DNA from: Bacteroides ovatus
GTDB taxonomy: Bacteria > Bacteroidota > Bacteroidia > Bacteroidales > Bacteroidaceae
DNA length: 64,000 nt
Direction of reading: 5' to 3'
Assembly (NCBI RefSeq): GCF_001314995.1
Contig: NZ_CP012938.1
Coordinates: 6,014,001-6,078,000 of the forward strand
Part shown: positions 52,241 through 60,213 of the stretch, in pieces
Numbering within the stretch: position 1 is the stretch's first letter
Layout of the letters: each line of letters begins with the position of its first letter
Notes under the pieces: model-generated
Database searches by the model: none
What the model saw: the letters and a program-made list of their open reading frames with translations, nothing else
Told to the model about the DNA's origin: nothing
Made by a program: the position numbers and the translations under genes

Positions 52241-54228
52241 GAGTTTTTATCTGCCATTGTGGTGAAAATATCAGTGCAACTGTCGACTGCGAAAAAGTGG
52301 CCGAGGCGGCAAAAGAAATGGAAGGCGTTGCCTATGCCATCGATTATAAATATATGTGTTCCGATCCGGGACAGACATTGATTAAGAACGCCATTAAAGA
52401 ATATGGATTGGATGGCGTTGTCGTTGCTGCCTGTTCTCCGCGAATGCATGAACCTACCTTTCGGAGAGCATGTGCGGAAGCCGGATTGAATCCTTATCTA
52501 TGCGAGATAGCTAATATTCGTGAGCATTGCTCTTGGGTACATGAGAAAGGGGAGGCAACTACCCGTAAGGCTGTCGATATTGTCAAAAGTCTGGTTGAAA
52601 AGGTAAAGCGGAATCATCCTTTGGTTCCCATTCAGGTTCCTATCACTAAAAAAGCACTGGTGATTGGGGGAGGAATTGCCGGAATTCAGGCAAGTCTGGA
52701 CATCGCCAATTGCGGACATCAGGTCATTCTGGTAGAGAAAGAACCGTCCATCGGCGGACACATGTCACAGCTTTCGGAAACTTTTCCTACATTAGACTGT
52801 TCGCAGTGTATTCTTACTCCCCGAATGGTGGAAGTAGCGCAGCATCCGAATATCACTCTTTATACGTATGCCGAACTGGAGCATGTGGAAGGCTTTATCG
52901 GTAATTTTAAAGCCAGTATACGCCTGAAAGCGAAGAGCATTGATGAGAAATTATGTACCGGTTGCGGACTTTGTACGACTAAATGTCCCAACAAAAAGAT
53001 ACCGAGCGAATTTAATGCCGGTTTGGGAATGCGTACAGCTATTTATGTTCCTTTTCCGCAAGCAGTGCCCAATAAACCGGTGATTGATAAAGAACATTGT
53101 ACCCATTATCGCAATGGTAAATGTGGAGTCTGTGAAAAGCTATGTCCTACGGGGGCTATCCGTTTCGGACAAGAGGACCGTATTATCACCGAAGAAGTCG
53201 GAGCGATTGTAGTAACTACAGGATTCAATGTGTTGAATACAGACTTTTTCCCCGAATATGGATATGGAAAATACAAAGATGTCATTACCGGATTGCAGTT
53301 TGAGCGTCTGGCATCGGCTTCCGGTCCTACATTCGGAGAGATTCGCCGTCCGTCTGACGGACAGATTCCTCAAAAGATTGTATTTGTAGCCTGTGCCGGT
53401 TCCCGCGATCCGGCCAAAGGAATTCCTTATTGCTCTAAGATATGCTGTATGTACACAGCCAAACATGCGATGCTTTATCAGCATAAGGTACATGGTGGCG
53501 AATCGTACGTGTTCTACATGGATATTCGTGCCGGAGGAAAGAACTATGAAGAATTTGTGCGCCGTGCCATTGAAGAGGATGGAGTGAATTACGTCCGTGG
53601 TCGCGTCGCCCGTATATATGAGAAGAACGGTAAATTGATTGTTAAAGGAGTAGACACCCTGTTGGGAGCATCACCTGTCGAGATAGAAGCTGACATGGTA
53701 GTGCTTGCCACAGCGGGAGTTGCCAACAAGGGAGCGGAAGAACTGGCGCAGAAGATGCACATTTCTTATGACCCTTATCAGTTCTTTGCCGAATCTCACC
53801 CCAAACTGAAACCGGTGGAAACGAATACAGCCGGAATCTATCTGGCAGGAGCCTGTCAGGCGCCGAAAGATATTCCCGAAACAGTGGGAATGGCTTCGGG
53901 AGCCGCTGTGAAAGTAGCAGGATTGTTTTCACAGGCAAATCTGGTTCGCGAGCCGTTGATAGCCGTTGTCAATCGTACTGCTCCTCCGTTATTCAGTACT
54001 TGCGTAGGATGTTTCATGTGTCAGACAGCTTGTCCTTATCAGGCTATCGAACGTGAAGAAATAAAAGACAGGAATGGAAATGTAATAAAGACCGTAGCTA
54101 AAGTAAATCCCGGACTTTGTCAGGGTTGTGGTACTTGTGTTGCTTTCTGCCGTTCCAAATCTATTGATATACAAGGATATTCCAATGAACAGGTCTATGC
54201 CGAAGTGATGGCATTGCTGAACCATTAA
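52228..54228 (+). CDS. hdrA: HdrA-like electron-bifurcating flavoprotein
   Basis: HdrA holds the FAD that splits electron pairs between ferredoxin and the disulfide branch. The 666-residue protein has an N-terminal iron-sulfur domain (GVFICHCGENIS; VVAACSPRMHEPTFR), the FAD motif GGGIAGIQASLDIA near residue 147, LDCSQCILTPRMVEVAQHP and a ferredoxin insert (CTGCGLCTTKCP; CGVCEKLCPTGAI). The thioredoxin-reductase-like part includes VACAGSRDP with YCSKICCMYTAKHA. A C-terminal ferredoxin domain carries CVGCFMCQTACP near residue 592 and CQGCGTCVAFC near residue 631. The length matches complete HdrA. It overlaps hdrB and is 14 nt before flxD. Confidence 0.95.
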   Translation: MSKIGVFICHCGENISATVDCEKVAEAAKEMEGVAYAIDYKYMCSDPGQTLIKNAIKEYGLDGVVVAACSPRMHEPTFRRACAEAGLNPYLCEIANIREHCSWVHEKGEATTRKAVDIVKSLVEKVKRNHPLVPIQVPITKKALVIGGGIAGIQASLDIANCGHQVILVEKEPSIGGHMSQLSETFPTLDCSQCILTPRMVEVAQHPNITLYTYAELEHVEGFIGNFKASIRLKAKSIDEKLCTGCGLCTTKCPNKKIPSEFNAGLGMRTAIYVPFPQAVPNKPVIDKEHCTHYRNGKCGVCEKLCPTGAIRFGQEDRIITEEVGAIVVTTGFNVLNTDFFPEYGYGKYKDVITGLQFERLASASGPTFGEIRRPSDGQIPQKIVFVACAGSRDPAKGIPYCSKICCMYTAKHAMLYQHKVHGGESYVFYMDIRAGGKNYEEFVRRAIEEDGVNYVRGRVARIYEKNGKLIVKGVDTLLGASPVEIEADMVVLATAGVANKGAEELAQKMHISYDPYQFFAESHPKLKPVETNTAGIYLAGACQAPKDIPETVGMASGAAVKVAGLFSQANLVREPLIAVVNRTAPPLFSTCVGCFMCQTACPYQAIEREEIKDRNGNVIKTVAKVNPGLCQGCGTCVAFCRSKSIDIQGYSNEQVYAEVMALLNH

Positions 54229-54242
54229 AAAGAGAGTAAGCT

Positions 54243-54716
54243 ATGAACGAAAATAAGATCGAGAATAATCAGGAATTTGAACCGCGCATTGTAGCTTTTG
54301 TCTGTAATTGGTGCACGTATGCCGGGGCAGACCTGACAGGTACGAGCAGGTTGAAGTATGCGACTAATGTAGAAATTGTCCGCTTCCCCTGTACAGGAAG
54401 AATTGACTTTATGTTACTGTTGAAAGCCTTTGCCGGAGGTGCTGATGGAATTATCGTTTCTGGTTGTCATCCGAATGACTGTCATTATACATCCGGAAAC
54501 TTCCACGCACGTCGTCGTTGGATTGTATTCCGCGGACTGCTCGACTTCCTGGGTATTGATGTACGTCGTATCCGTTATTCATGGGTGTCGGCGGCAGAGG
54601 GAGCCAAGTGGGCTGATCTGGTGAATGAGACAGTTGCCGGAATCCGTGAACTGGGACCTTATCTGGAGTATCAGAAAGCTTCGGACTATTTGGAAAAGGA
54701 GGCTATCTATGAGTAA
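54243..54716 (+). CDS. flxD: FlxD/MvhD-like [2Fe-2S] subunit
   Basis: This family passes electrons between the input dehydrogenase (hydrogenase or Flx) and HdrA. The 157-residue protein shows the usual cysteines: VCNWCTYAGAD, RFPCTGRID and GCHPNDCHY, which bind a [2Fe-2S] cluster in MvhD. No hydrogenase large or small subunit gene is present, so Flx rather than Mvh is the partner. Its stop overlaps the next start codon by 8 bases. Confidence 0.9.
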   Translation: MNENKIENNQEFEPRIVAFVCNWCTYAGADLTGTSRLKYATNVEIVRFPCTGRIDFMLLLKAFAGGADGIIVSGCHPNDCHYTSGNFHARRRWIVFRGLLDFLGIDVRRIRYSWVSAAEGAKWADLVNETVAGIRELGPYLEYQKASDYLEKEAIYE

Positions 54717-55509
54717 ACTGATAGAAAAAGCAGTTGCTTTGTTACAAGAAGGAGAAGTGAATCTTGTGATAGGCTATGAAGAAGGAAATCATGGAACACG
54801 TCCTCTCTTTTGCCGGCAGGCAGAAAATGCCGACAGACTGATACTGGACGACCGTTGCACGAATAATATCGCAGTTTATCTGACAAAACGGGAATTAACA
54901 GGAACAGGCAAAGTGGCTATAACAGCTACGGTTCCGGCATTACGGACGATTGTTCAATTGGCATTCGAAAACCAGTTGAAAGAAGATAATCTTCTGGTAT
55001 TGACCGTTGACGGACATGGAGAAGTTATCCAGTTTAAAGGATTCGATGAAATAAAAACATATCTGGCAGACTTTCCCTTGACTATTAGTGAGGAGAATCT
55101 CCAACTGATTGATCGTCTGAAAAAGATGAGTCGTGAAGAGCGGTGGAAATATTGGATGGAGGAAATGTCGAAATGTATCAAATGTTATGCTTGCCGGGCT
55201 GCCTGTCCGTTGTGTTATTGCAGTCGGTGTATTGTGGAGGTCAATTGTCCGCAGTGGGTACAACCCTGGTCTGCTCCGCTGACAAATATGGAGTGGCAGA
55301 TTAACCGCGTGATGCACATGGCAGGACGTTGTATCGGTTGTGGCGCTTGTAAACAAGCTTGTCCGGTGGGTATTCCTCTTCATTTGATGACACAAAGTAT
55401 GATGGAAGACATTCAGGGCGAGTTCGGGGTTGCTCCCGGAGCTATCAATCCTGCGGGAAATGTACTTTCTACCTTCAAGGCAGAAGATAAAGAGAACTTT
55501 ATACATTAA
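54709..55509 (+). CDS. FlxC-like 4Fe-4S protein
   Basis: The 266-residue protein has an N-terminal alpha/beta domain without cofactor motifs (residues about 1-140, NLVIGYEEGNHGTRPLFCRQ). Its C-terminus is ferredoxin-like and Cys-rich: CIKCYACRAACPLCYCSRC near residue 155, and CIGCGACKQACPVGIPLH near residue 206. It lies between flxD and the AsrA-like gene, where FlxC/B-type electron carriers are found in Desulfovibrio flx-hdr loci. I assign it as FlxC-like by position and composition; which of FlxB or FlxC it matches needs alignment. The frame is open from 54625, but the start at 54709 gives the usual 8-nt overlap and a ribosome-binding site (AAAAGGAGG). Confidence 0.82.
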   Translation: MSKLIEKAVALLQEGEVNLVIGYEEGNHGTRPLFCRQAENADRLILDDRCTNNIAVYLTKRELTGTGKVAITATVPALRTIVQLAFENQLKEDNLLVLTVDGHGEVIQFKGFDEIKTYLADFPLTISEENLQLIDRLKKMSREERWKYWMEEMSKCIKCYACRAACPLCYCSRCIVEVNCPQWVQPWSAPLTNMEWQINRVMHMAGRCIGCGACKQACPVGIPLHLMTQSMMEDIQGEFGVAPGAINPAGNVLSTFKAEDKENFIH

Positions 55510-55518
55510 AAGAAAGTA

Positions 55519-56532
55519 ATGGAAAATCTACATATCAGTAAAAGCAGTCTGCAAGAATGGTTTCACCAGATGGTGAAAAAGGAAATGCATATTTTTGCTC
55601 CTGTGCGTTCAGGAGATAAAGTAGACTTCAAAAGAGTGACTTCTTACGATGAGGTAGCGACGGACTATGTGCAGACTACCCAGTCGGCTAAACGCTTTGT
55701 GTTCCCGAAAACAGAAGTGCTGTTCTCTTATCAGAAAGACGGGAAAGAAGCTACTTTGCAGGAAGCGGATATTAATGTAATTCCTGAAACGATTCTCTGG
55801 AAAATCCGTCCTTGTGATGCAGCAGGGTTTGCACCCCTTTCCGGTATTTTTAATTGGGATTATAAAGATAAACTATACAATGCCCGGCGGGAGAAAATGA
55901 CATTAATCAGCTTCAGTTGTGCACAATGCGATGAATCATGTTTCTGTACTTCCGTTCACGGGGGGCCCGGTAATACTGTCGGCAGTGATATTCAGATTAC
56001 GGAGTTGCCGGATCAGAGTGCATTGGTGGAAGTCTTGACAGCAAAAGGCAAAGCATTGGTTAAATTCTTTGTGAAAGAATATACACCTGCCGAAGAAATA
56101 GATAAGGAACAATATCTGGCATCCGTTCCCACCCGTTTCAATGTTGATAATGTACGTGAGAAGTTGGCGGGAGCATTCGACAGTCCTGTTTGGAAACAAC
56201 AGTCCGAACGCTGTTTGGGATGTGGCGCATGCGCTTATGTTTGTCCAACTTGTGCCTGTTTTGATATTCAGGAAGATGCCAAAGGTTCGTCCGGTCATCG
56301 TGTCCGTTGTTGGGATTCTTGCGGCTTTTCGCTATTTACCCTCCATACATCCGGACATAATCCGCGTCCGACGCAGAGCGCCCGTTGGCGTCAGCGCATT
56401 TTGCATAAGTTCTCCTATATGCCTGAACGGATACAGGAAACCGGTTGTACCGGATGCGGACGTTGTTCGCGTGCCTGCCCGGTAGATATGAATATACTTG
56501 AACACTTAATATCGATATCAAGCCATGAATGA
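55519..56532 (+). CDS. FlxB-like/AsrA-like 4Fe-4S protein
   Basis: The 337-residue protein resembles anaerobic sulfite reductase subunit A and Ni/Fe-hydrogenase beta subunits of the 4Fe-4S dicluster type. It has ILWKIRPCDAAGFAPL, the cysteine group CAQCDESCFCTSVHGGPG, and two cubane motifs at the C-terminus, CLGCGACAYVCPTCACFD and CTGCGRCSRACPVDMNI. A conserved GFSLFTLHTSGHNPRPTQ stretch lies between them. AsrA-type proteins relay electrons from the FAD/NAD(P)H subunit, here encoded by the next gene, which it overlaps by 8 bases. No sulfite reductase catalytic subunit (AsrC) is present. Confidence 0.87.
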   Translation: MENLHISKSSLQEWFHQMVKKEMHIFAPVRSGDKVDFKRVTSYDEVATDYVQTTQSAKRFVFPKTEVLFSYQKDGKEATLQEADINVIPETILWKIRPCDAAGFAPLSGIFNWDYKDKLYNARREKMTLISFSCAQCDESCFCTSVHGGPGNTVGSDIQITELPDQSALVEVLTAKGKALVKFFVKEYTPAEEIDKEQYLASVPTRFNVDNVREKLAGAFDSPVWKQQSERCLGCGACAYVCPTCACFDIQEDAKGSSGHRVRCWDSCGFSLFTLHTSGHNPRPTQSARWRQRILHKFSYMPERIQETGCTGCGRCSRACPVDMNILEHLISISSHE

Positions 56533-57367
56533 GCAGTCGAATATATATCTTCCGCACCTGATGGTGATTGAGAAGATAACCCATGAAGCTCCGGGAGTGA
56601 AGACTTTCCGGTTAAGATTTAAAGACGAGAAGGAAGGAGAAGCCTTTCACTTCAAAGCCGGACAGTTCGGTGAATACTCTGCGTTTGGTGAAGGAGAGTC
56701 AACTTTCTGTATTGCTTCGTCGCCTACTCGTAAAGGATATATCGAGTGTACATTCCGTCAGGCAGGACGGGTGACTACCGGACTTGCCAAACTGGAAGAA
56801 GGAGCTACCGTCGGTTTTCGAGGACCTTTCGGAAACACATTTCCGTTGGACGAGTGGAAAGGAAAGAATCTGTTGTTCGTTGCAGGTGGTATAGCACTTC
56901 CGCCGATGCGTTGCGTCATCTGGAATGCATTGGACAGGCGGGAAGATTTTAAAGATATAACGATTGTTTACGGAGCCAAGTCTGTTAACGACCTGGTATA
57001 TAAAGAAGAGCTGAAAGAATGGGAAAACCGTCCGGATGTCAATCTGATAACTACGGTTGATCCCGGGGGGGAGACTCCCGACTGGACAGGAAAAGTCGGT
57101 TTTGTACCTTCGGTGCTTGAGGCTGCTGCACCTGCCAGTGCAGATACTGTGGCAATAGTTTGCGGACCTCCGGTGATGATAAAGTTCACTTTTCCTGTAT
57201 TGGAGAAGTTAGGCTTTGCCGATGAGAATATTTATACCACCCTGGAGAACCGGATGAAATGTGGTGTTGGAAAATGTGGACGGTGTAATGTCGGGAAGTT
57301 GTATGTCTGCAAAGACGGTCCCGTATTTACCAAAGCCCAGTTGAATGATATACCTCCTGAATACTAA
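56525..57367 (+). CDS. flxA: FlxA-like/AsrB-like FAD/NAD(P)H-binding subunit
   Basis: This 280-residue protein is the expected entry point for NAD(P)H electrons. It has an FAD-binding barrel (AGQFGEYSAFGEGESTFCIA), an NAD(P)-binding Rossmann half (LLFVAGGIALPPMRCVI, TIVYGAKSVNDLVYKEE, IVCGPPVMIKFT) and a C-terminal [2Fe-2S] motif with four Cys (KCGVGKCGRCNVGKLYVC), as in AsrB and dihydroorotate dehydrogenase B electron-transfer subunits. It is the last gene of the hdrC-B-A-flxD-C-B-A unit. In D. vulgaris flx-hdr the order is flxABCD-hdrABC, so the subunit order is inverted here. Confidence 0.92.
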   Translation: MNEQSNIYLPHLMVIEKITHEAPGVKTFRLRFKDEKEGEAFHFKAGQFGEYSAFGEGESTFCIASSPTRKGYIECTFRQAGRVTTGLAKLEEGATVGFRGPFGNTFPLDEWKGKNLLFVAGGIALPPMRCVIWNALDRREDFKDITIVYGAKSVNDLVYKEELKEWENRPDVNLITTVDPGGETPDWTGKVGFVPSVLEAAAPASADTVAIVCGPPVMIKFTFPVLEKLGFADENIYTTLENRMKCGVGKCGRCNVGKLYVCKDGPVFTKAQLNDIPPEY

Positions 57368-57394
57368 TGATAGGGTATTCAAGGATTAAAATAT

Positions 57395-57563
57395 TGTGTT
57401 TTCCGTTGTGAAACGGGAGTTACGTCGTATAAAAGCAAGGATATATACCGAAGTGATTTCAGGCAAATAATATCCGCCGATTGTTTTTATATGGTGATGA
57501 GGAATGCCCAATGGGATTAACTTTCATATGTGTCTAAATTTTATAATGGTTTCACCATTGGGC
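57395..57563 (+). promoter_or_regulatory. Potential attenuator-like leader before the OadG-like gene
   Basis: GCCCAATGG (57506-57514) can pair with CCATTGGGC (57555-57563). A smaller stem ATGGT-ttc-ACCAT (57546-57558) uses the same right-hand bases, so the two folds exclude each other. An upstream small stem CCGTT-gtga-AACGG also exists near 57401. No T-run follows. This is a candidate switch; no ligand is recognised. Confidence 0.35.
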
Positions 57564-57613
57564 GCCTCTTCTTTATTTTGAATATGATTGTACAACCTAA
57601 TTTTTATATTACT

Positions 57614-58045
57614 ATGATTCATTTATTACTGTCTACTCTTGCGATGATGGGGCTTACTTTCCTCATCGGTTTTTTTGTCGCTGCGGTCATTAAGTTGATT
57701 GCCTATGCGGCTGATTCATTTGACTTTTATAGTTCCCACCGTTTGGAGCTACTCCGGTTACGACGCTGGCGGCAGCATCGGCAGAAGGTGGAAAGATTAG
57801 TCCGGCAGATACCTATTGCAGATGAAGATGCTTTAGGTGATTCTCGTGAAGACTACAGTAAGGGGATTGACAGGAACTTCACCGGTTACGCTGGCTATTA
57901 TCATGGCGTGAGTCCGGGAGCTTCGGAAAATAATTTAATGAATTACTATTATTCACAGGATACTCGTGAATTCTTTCTGCGGGAAGAAGAGCAGGCACAT
58001 GTCAATAAGAAGAACTCAAAGAAACTTACTAACAACAAACAATAA
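57614..58045 (+). CDS. OadG-like single-span membrane protein
   Basis: From the ATG at 57614 the protein is 143 residues. One N-terminal membrane helix (LLLSTLAMMGLTFLIGFFVAAVIKLI) is followed by a basic stretch (RLELLRLRRWRQHRQKVERL) and a hydrophilic tail with many Tyr, Asp and Asn. This layout is that of the gamma subunit of Na+-translocating decarboxylases, though sequence identity is not obvious. It is 14 nt upstream of an oadB-type gene, which supports a gamma-like role. The frame extends upstream through non-ATG codons to 57530, within a likely leader hairpin, so I chose 57614. Confidence 0.65.
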   Translation: MIHLLLSTLAMMGLTFLIGFFVAAVIKLIAYAADSFDFYSSHRLELLRLRRWRQHRQKVERLVRQIPIADEDALGDSREDYSKGIDRNFTGYAGYYHGVSPGASENNLMNYYYSQDTREFFLREEEQAHVNKKNSKKLTNNKQ

Positions 58046-58059
58046 AAGGAAACTAATTT

Positions 58060-59274
58060 ATGGAAAATATAGATTTTGCTACCTTATTTCAAGGTATTGG
58101 TACAATGATGGCAAGCGGATGGGTACTTGCTTCTGCAAGAGTTTTTCTGGCACTGCTCGGTCTGTTGCTGATCTATTTAGGTTGGAAAGGTATTCTCGAA
58201 CCTATGGTGATGATCCCTATGGGACTGGGAATGGTAGCTATCAACTGCGGAACACTGATGATGCCCGACGGCACACTGGGTAACCTCTTTCTTGATCCGA
58301 TGCTTTCAGATACGGATCAATTAATGAATACCATGCAGATAGATTTCCTGCAACCTGTTTACACTCTGACGTTTAGTAATGGACTCATAGCCTGCTTTGT
58401 CTTTATGGGTATCGGGGCGCTTTTGGATGTTGGATTCCTGCTTCAGAAACCATTTGCAAGTATATTTCTTGCTCTGTGTGCAGAACTGGGCACTTTCCTG
58501 ACAGTCCCTATTGCTTCCGCTCTCGGCCTGACTCTCAAAGAAAGTGCATCAGTGGCTATGGTAGGTGGAGCAGACGGACCGATGGTATTGTTTACTTCAC
58601 TGGCATTGGCAAAGCATTTGTTTGTGCCTATTACGGTGGTTGCCTATCTTTATTTAGGATTGACTTATGGAGGCTATCCTTACCTTGTGAAGCTGCTGGT
58701 TCCCAAACGTTTCCGTGCTATTAAGATGGTGACAAAGAAAGCTCCGAAGAATTACGATGCCAAAGTGAAACTGGCTTTCTCTGCTGTTCTTTGTGCTATT
58801 CTCTGTTTCTTATTCCCGGTAGCTTCTCCTTTGTTCTTCTCTTTGTTTCTGGGGGTTGCTGTTCGTGAGTCGGGTATGAAACATATTTATGATTTTGTGA
58901 GTGGTCCGCTGCTTTATGGATCGACTTTTATGTTGGGCGTGTTGCTGGGTGTACTTTGTGATGCACATCTGCTGCTCGATCCGAAGATATTGAAACTATT
59001 AGTATTAGGCATTGTAGCATTATTACTTTCCGGTATCGGAGGAATAATCGGAGGATATATCATGTATATTATTAAACGGGGTAATTACAATCCGGTCATC
59101 GGTATTGCGGCTGTTAGCTGTGTGCCGACTACCGCAAAGGTTGCACAAAAGATTGTAAGCAAAGATAATCCGGACTCATTCGTCTTGGGAGATGCCTTGG
59201 GAGCTAATATCTCGGGAGTAATTACTTCGGCTATTATTACAGGTATTTATATTACGGTGATTCCTTATTTATAA
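58060..59274 (+). CDS. Sodium-translocating decarboxylase beta-subunit (OadB family)
   Basis: The 404-residue protein has about nine to eleven membrane segments and the OadB/MmdB/GcdB signatures: MIPMGLGMVAINCG, VGGADGPMVLFTSLALAKHL with the conserved Asp, and NPVIGIAAVSCVPTTAKVAQK, which lines the Na+ path. The beta subunit pumps two Na+ per decarboxylation of a carboxybiotin. No alpha (carboxyltransferase) or biotin-carrier gene is present in this window, so it must use a partner encoded elsewhere or work differently. It follows the flx-hdr unit after an OadG-like gene. Confidence 0.93.
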   Translation: MENIDFATLFQGIGTMMASGWVLASARVFLALLGLLLIYLGWKGILEPMVMIPMGLGMVAINCGTLMMPDGTLGNLFLDPMLSDTDQLMNTMQIDFLQPVYTLTFSNGLIACFVFMGIGALLDVGFLLQKPFASIFLALCAELGTFLTVPIASALGLTLKESASVAMVGGADGPMVLFTSLALAKHLFVPITVVAYLYLGLTYGGYPYLVKLLVPKRFRAIKMVTKKAPKNYDAKVKLAFSAVLCAILCFLFPVASPLFFSLFLGVAVRESGMKHIYDFVSGPLLYGSTFMLGVLLGVLCDAHLLLDPKILKLLVLGIVALLLSGIGGIIGGYIMYIIKRGNYNPVIGIAAVSCVPTTAKVAQKIVSKDNPDSFVLGDALGANISGVITSAIITGIYITVIPYL

Positions 59275-59322
59275 ATAAAGGTATAGCGGTTTTTCTTGAT
59301 ACTGCTGGTGGTAATGCAAAAT

Positions 59323-59368
59323 AGAAATGGTGAACAAAAGGCTTAAAAACTGTATGTTCGCCATTTCT
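59323..59368 (+). terminator. Hairpin after the oadB-type gene
   Basis: AGAAATGGTGAAC (59323-59335) pairs with GTTCGCCATTTCT (59356-59368), 12 of 13 pairs plus one G-U, in the gap between convergent genes. A T-run is weak, so termination is only likely. Confidence 0.5.
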
Positions 59369-59393
59369 TAGTATATAGTAGAGAGGCGATAAC

Positions 59394-60149
59394 TTACATT
59401 CCTTTATATAAAGCCTCCACTGTTTCTTTGACTCTTCGCACGGAAGTCACATTTCGTTCGTACTCGTTGATATGTACTGTTCCTCCCATTGAGACAACTT
59501 CATTTCTGAATTTCATTTCACTTTGAATACTTTCGCGTGCCGAGAAATGAAACTCATTGATTCCGGTTCCTGCCGCAATCCATGCAATATTATTTTCATT
59601 TACTCCACAGCCGGCAAGTAGCGTAATTCTTCCCGCAGCCAGTCCTTGCAATTCTTTTAAAAGACCGATACCTTGTTCAGCCGTAGGTTGCTGCCCGGAA
59701 GTCAGAATACGGTTGCATCCCAGCTCTATGATCTCCTCCAGTGCCTTTTGAGGATTACGACATACGTCAAATGCCCGGTGGAAGGTGACTGACAGCCCTT
59801 TAGAGGCTTCCATTAGAATCTGCATTGATGTCAAGTCTACTTCGCCGTCTGCTGTCAGGCAACCGAATACGACTCCGTCTGCCCCCAATCTCCGTGCGAT
59901 TTCGATGTCTTTCAGCATTGTTCTGATTTCTATATCCGAATAAAGAAAATCTCCTCCACGTGGCCGGATAATAACATGCAGGCGGGTATGAGTCAGTACT
60001 TCTCTTGCAATGGCTATTTCACCATAGGAAGGGGTTGTCCCGCCTTCCGGTATTCCGGCACATAATTCCACGCGGTTGGCACCACCTTCCTGTGCAGCCA
60101 GGCAGCTTTCCACTGAATTCGTACAAATCTCAATTTGAAACTTTTCCAT
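59394..60149 (-). CDS. cutC: CutC family protein
   Basis: CutC is a TIM-barrel protein linked to copper homeostasis, though its exact reaction is uncertain. The 251-residue length is normal. Conserved parts are FQIEICTNSVESCLAAQEGGANRVELC at the N-terminus, LHVIIRPRGGDFLYSD, GADGVVFGCL, SVTFHRAFDVC and LTSGQQPTAEQG. It lies downstream of the rny terminator on the same strand and 119 nt from the convergent oadB-type gene. Confidence 0.94.
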   Translation of the reverse strand: MEKFQIEICTNSVESCLAAQEGGANRVELCAGIPEGGTTPSYGEIAIAREVLTHTRLHVIIRPRGGDFLYSDIEIRTMLKDIEIARRLGADGVVFGCLTADGEVDLTSMQILMEASKGLSVTFHRAFDVCRNPQKALEEIIELGCNRILTSGQQPTAEQGIGLLKELQGLAAGRITLLAGCGVNENNIAWIAAGTGINEFHFSARESIQSEMKFRNEVVSMGGTVHINEYERNVTSVRRVKETVEALYKGM

Positions 60150-60158
60150 AGTCGTATA

Positions 60159-60186
60159 CTAAAAAAGGGCGAATTTCTTCGCCCTT
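60159..60186 (-). terminator. Terminator of rny
   Basis: On the minus strand AAGGGCGAA and TTCGCCCTT (60165-60186) pair perfectly around a 4-nt loop, then run into TTTTTT (60159-60164 on the plus strand is an A-run). It sits 28 nt after the rny stop codon. Confidence 0.9.
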
Positions 60187-60213
60187 ATATGAATCTTCTT
60201 TTGAATGGTTTCT

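Noticed and set aside
50817..55509. Methanogenesis or sulfate-reduction genes
   Set aside because: HdrABC-like subunits occur widely in anaerobes; no Mvh hydrogenase, DsrAB/DsrC or methyl-CoM genes are present.
55519..57367. Anaerobic sulfite reductase AsrABC
   Set aside because: AsrA- and AsrB-like proteins are present, but no siroheme-binding AsrC; the linkage to hdrA and flxD fits the Flx complex better.
57530..57613. Extended N-terminus of the OadG-like protein
   Set aside because: The longer frame begins with a GTG inside a probable leader hairpin; the hydrophobic segment fits a start at 57614.
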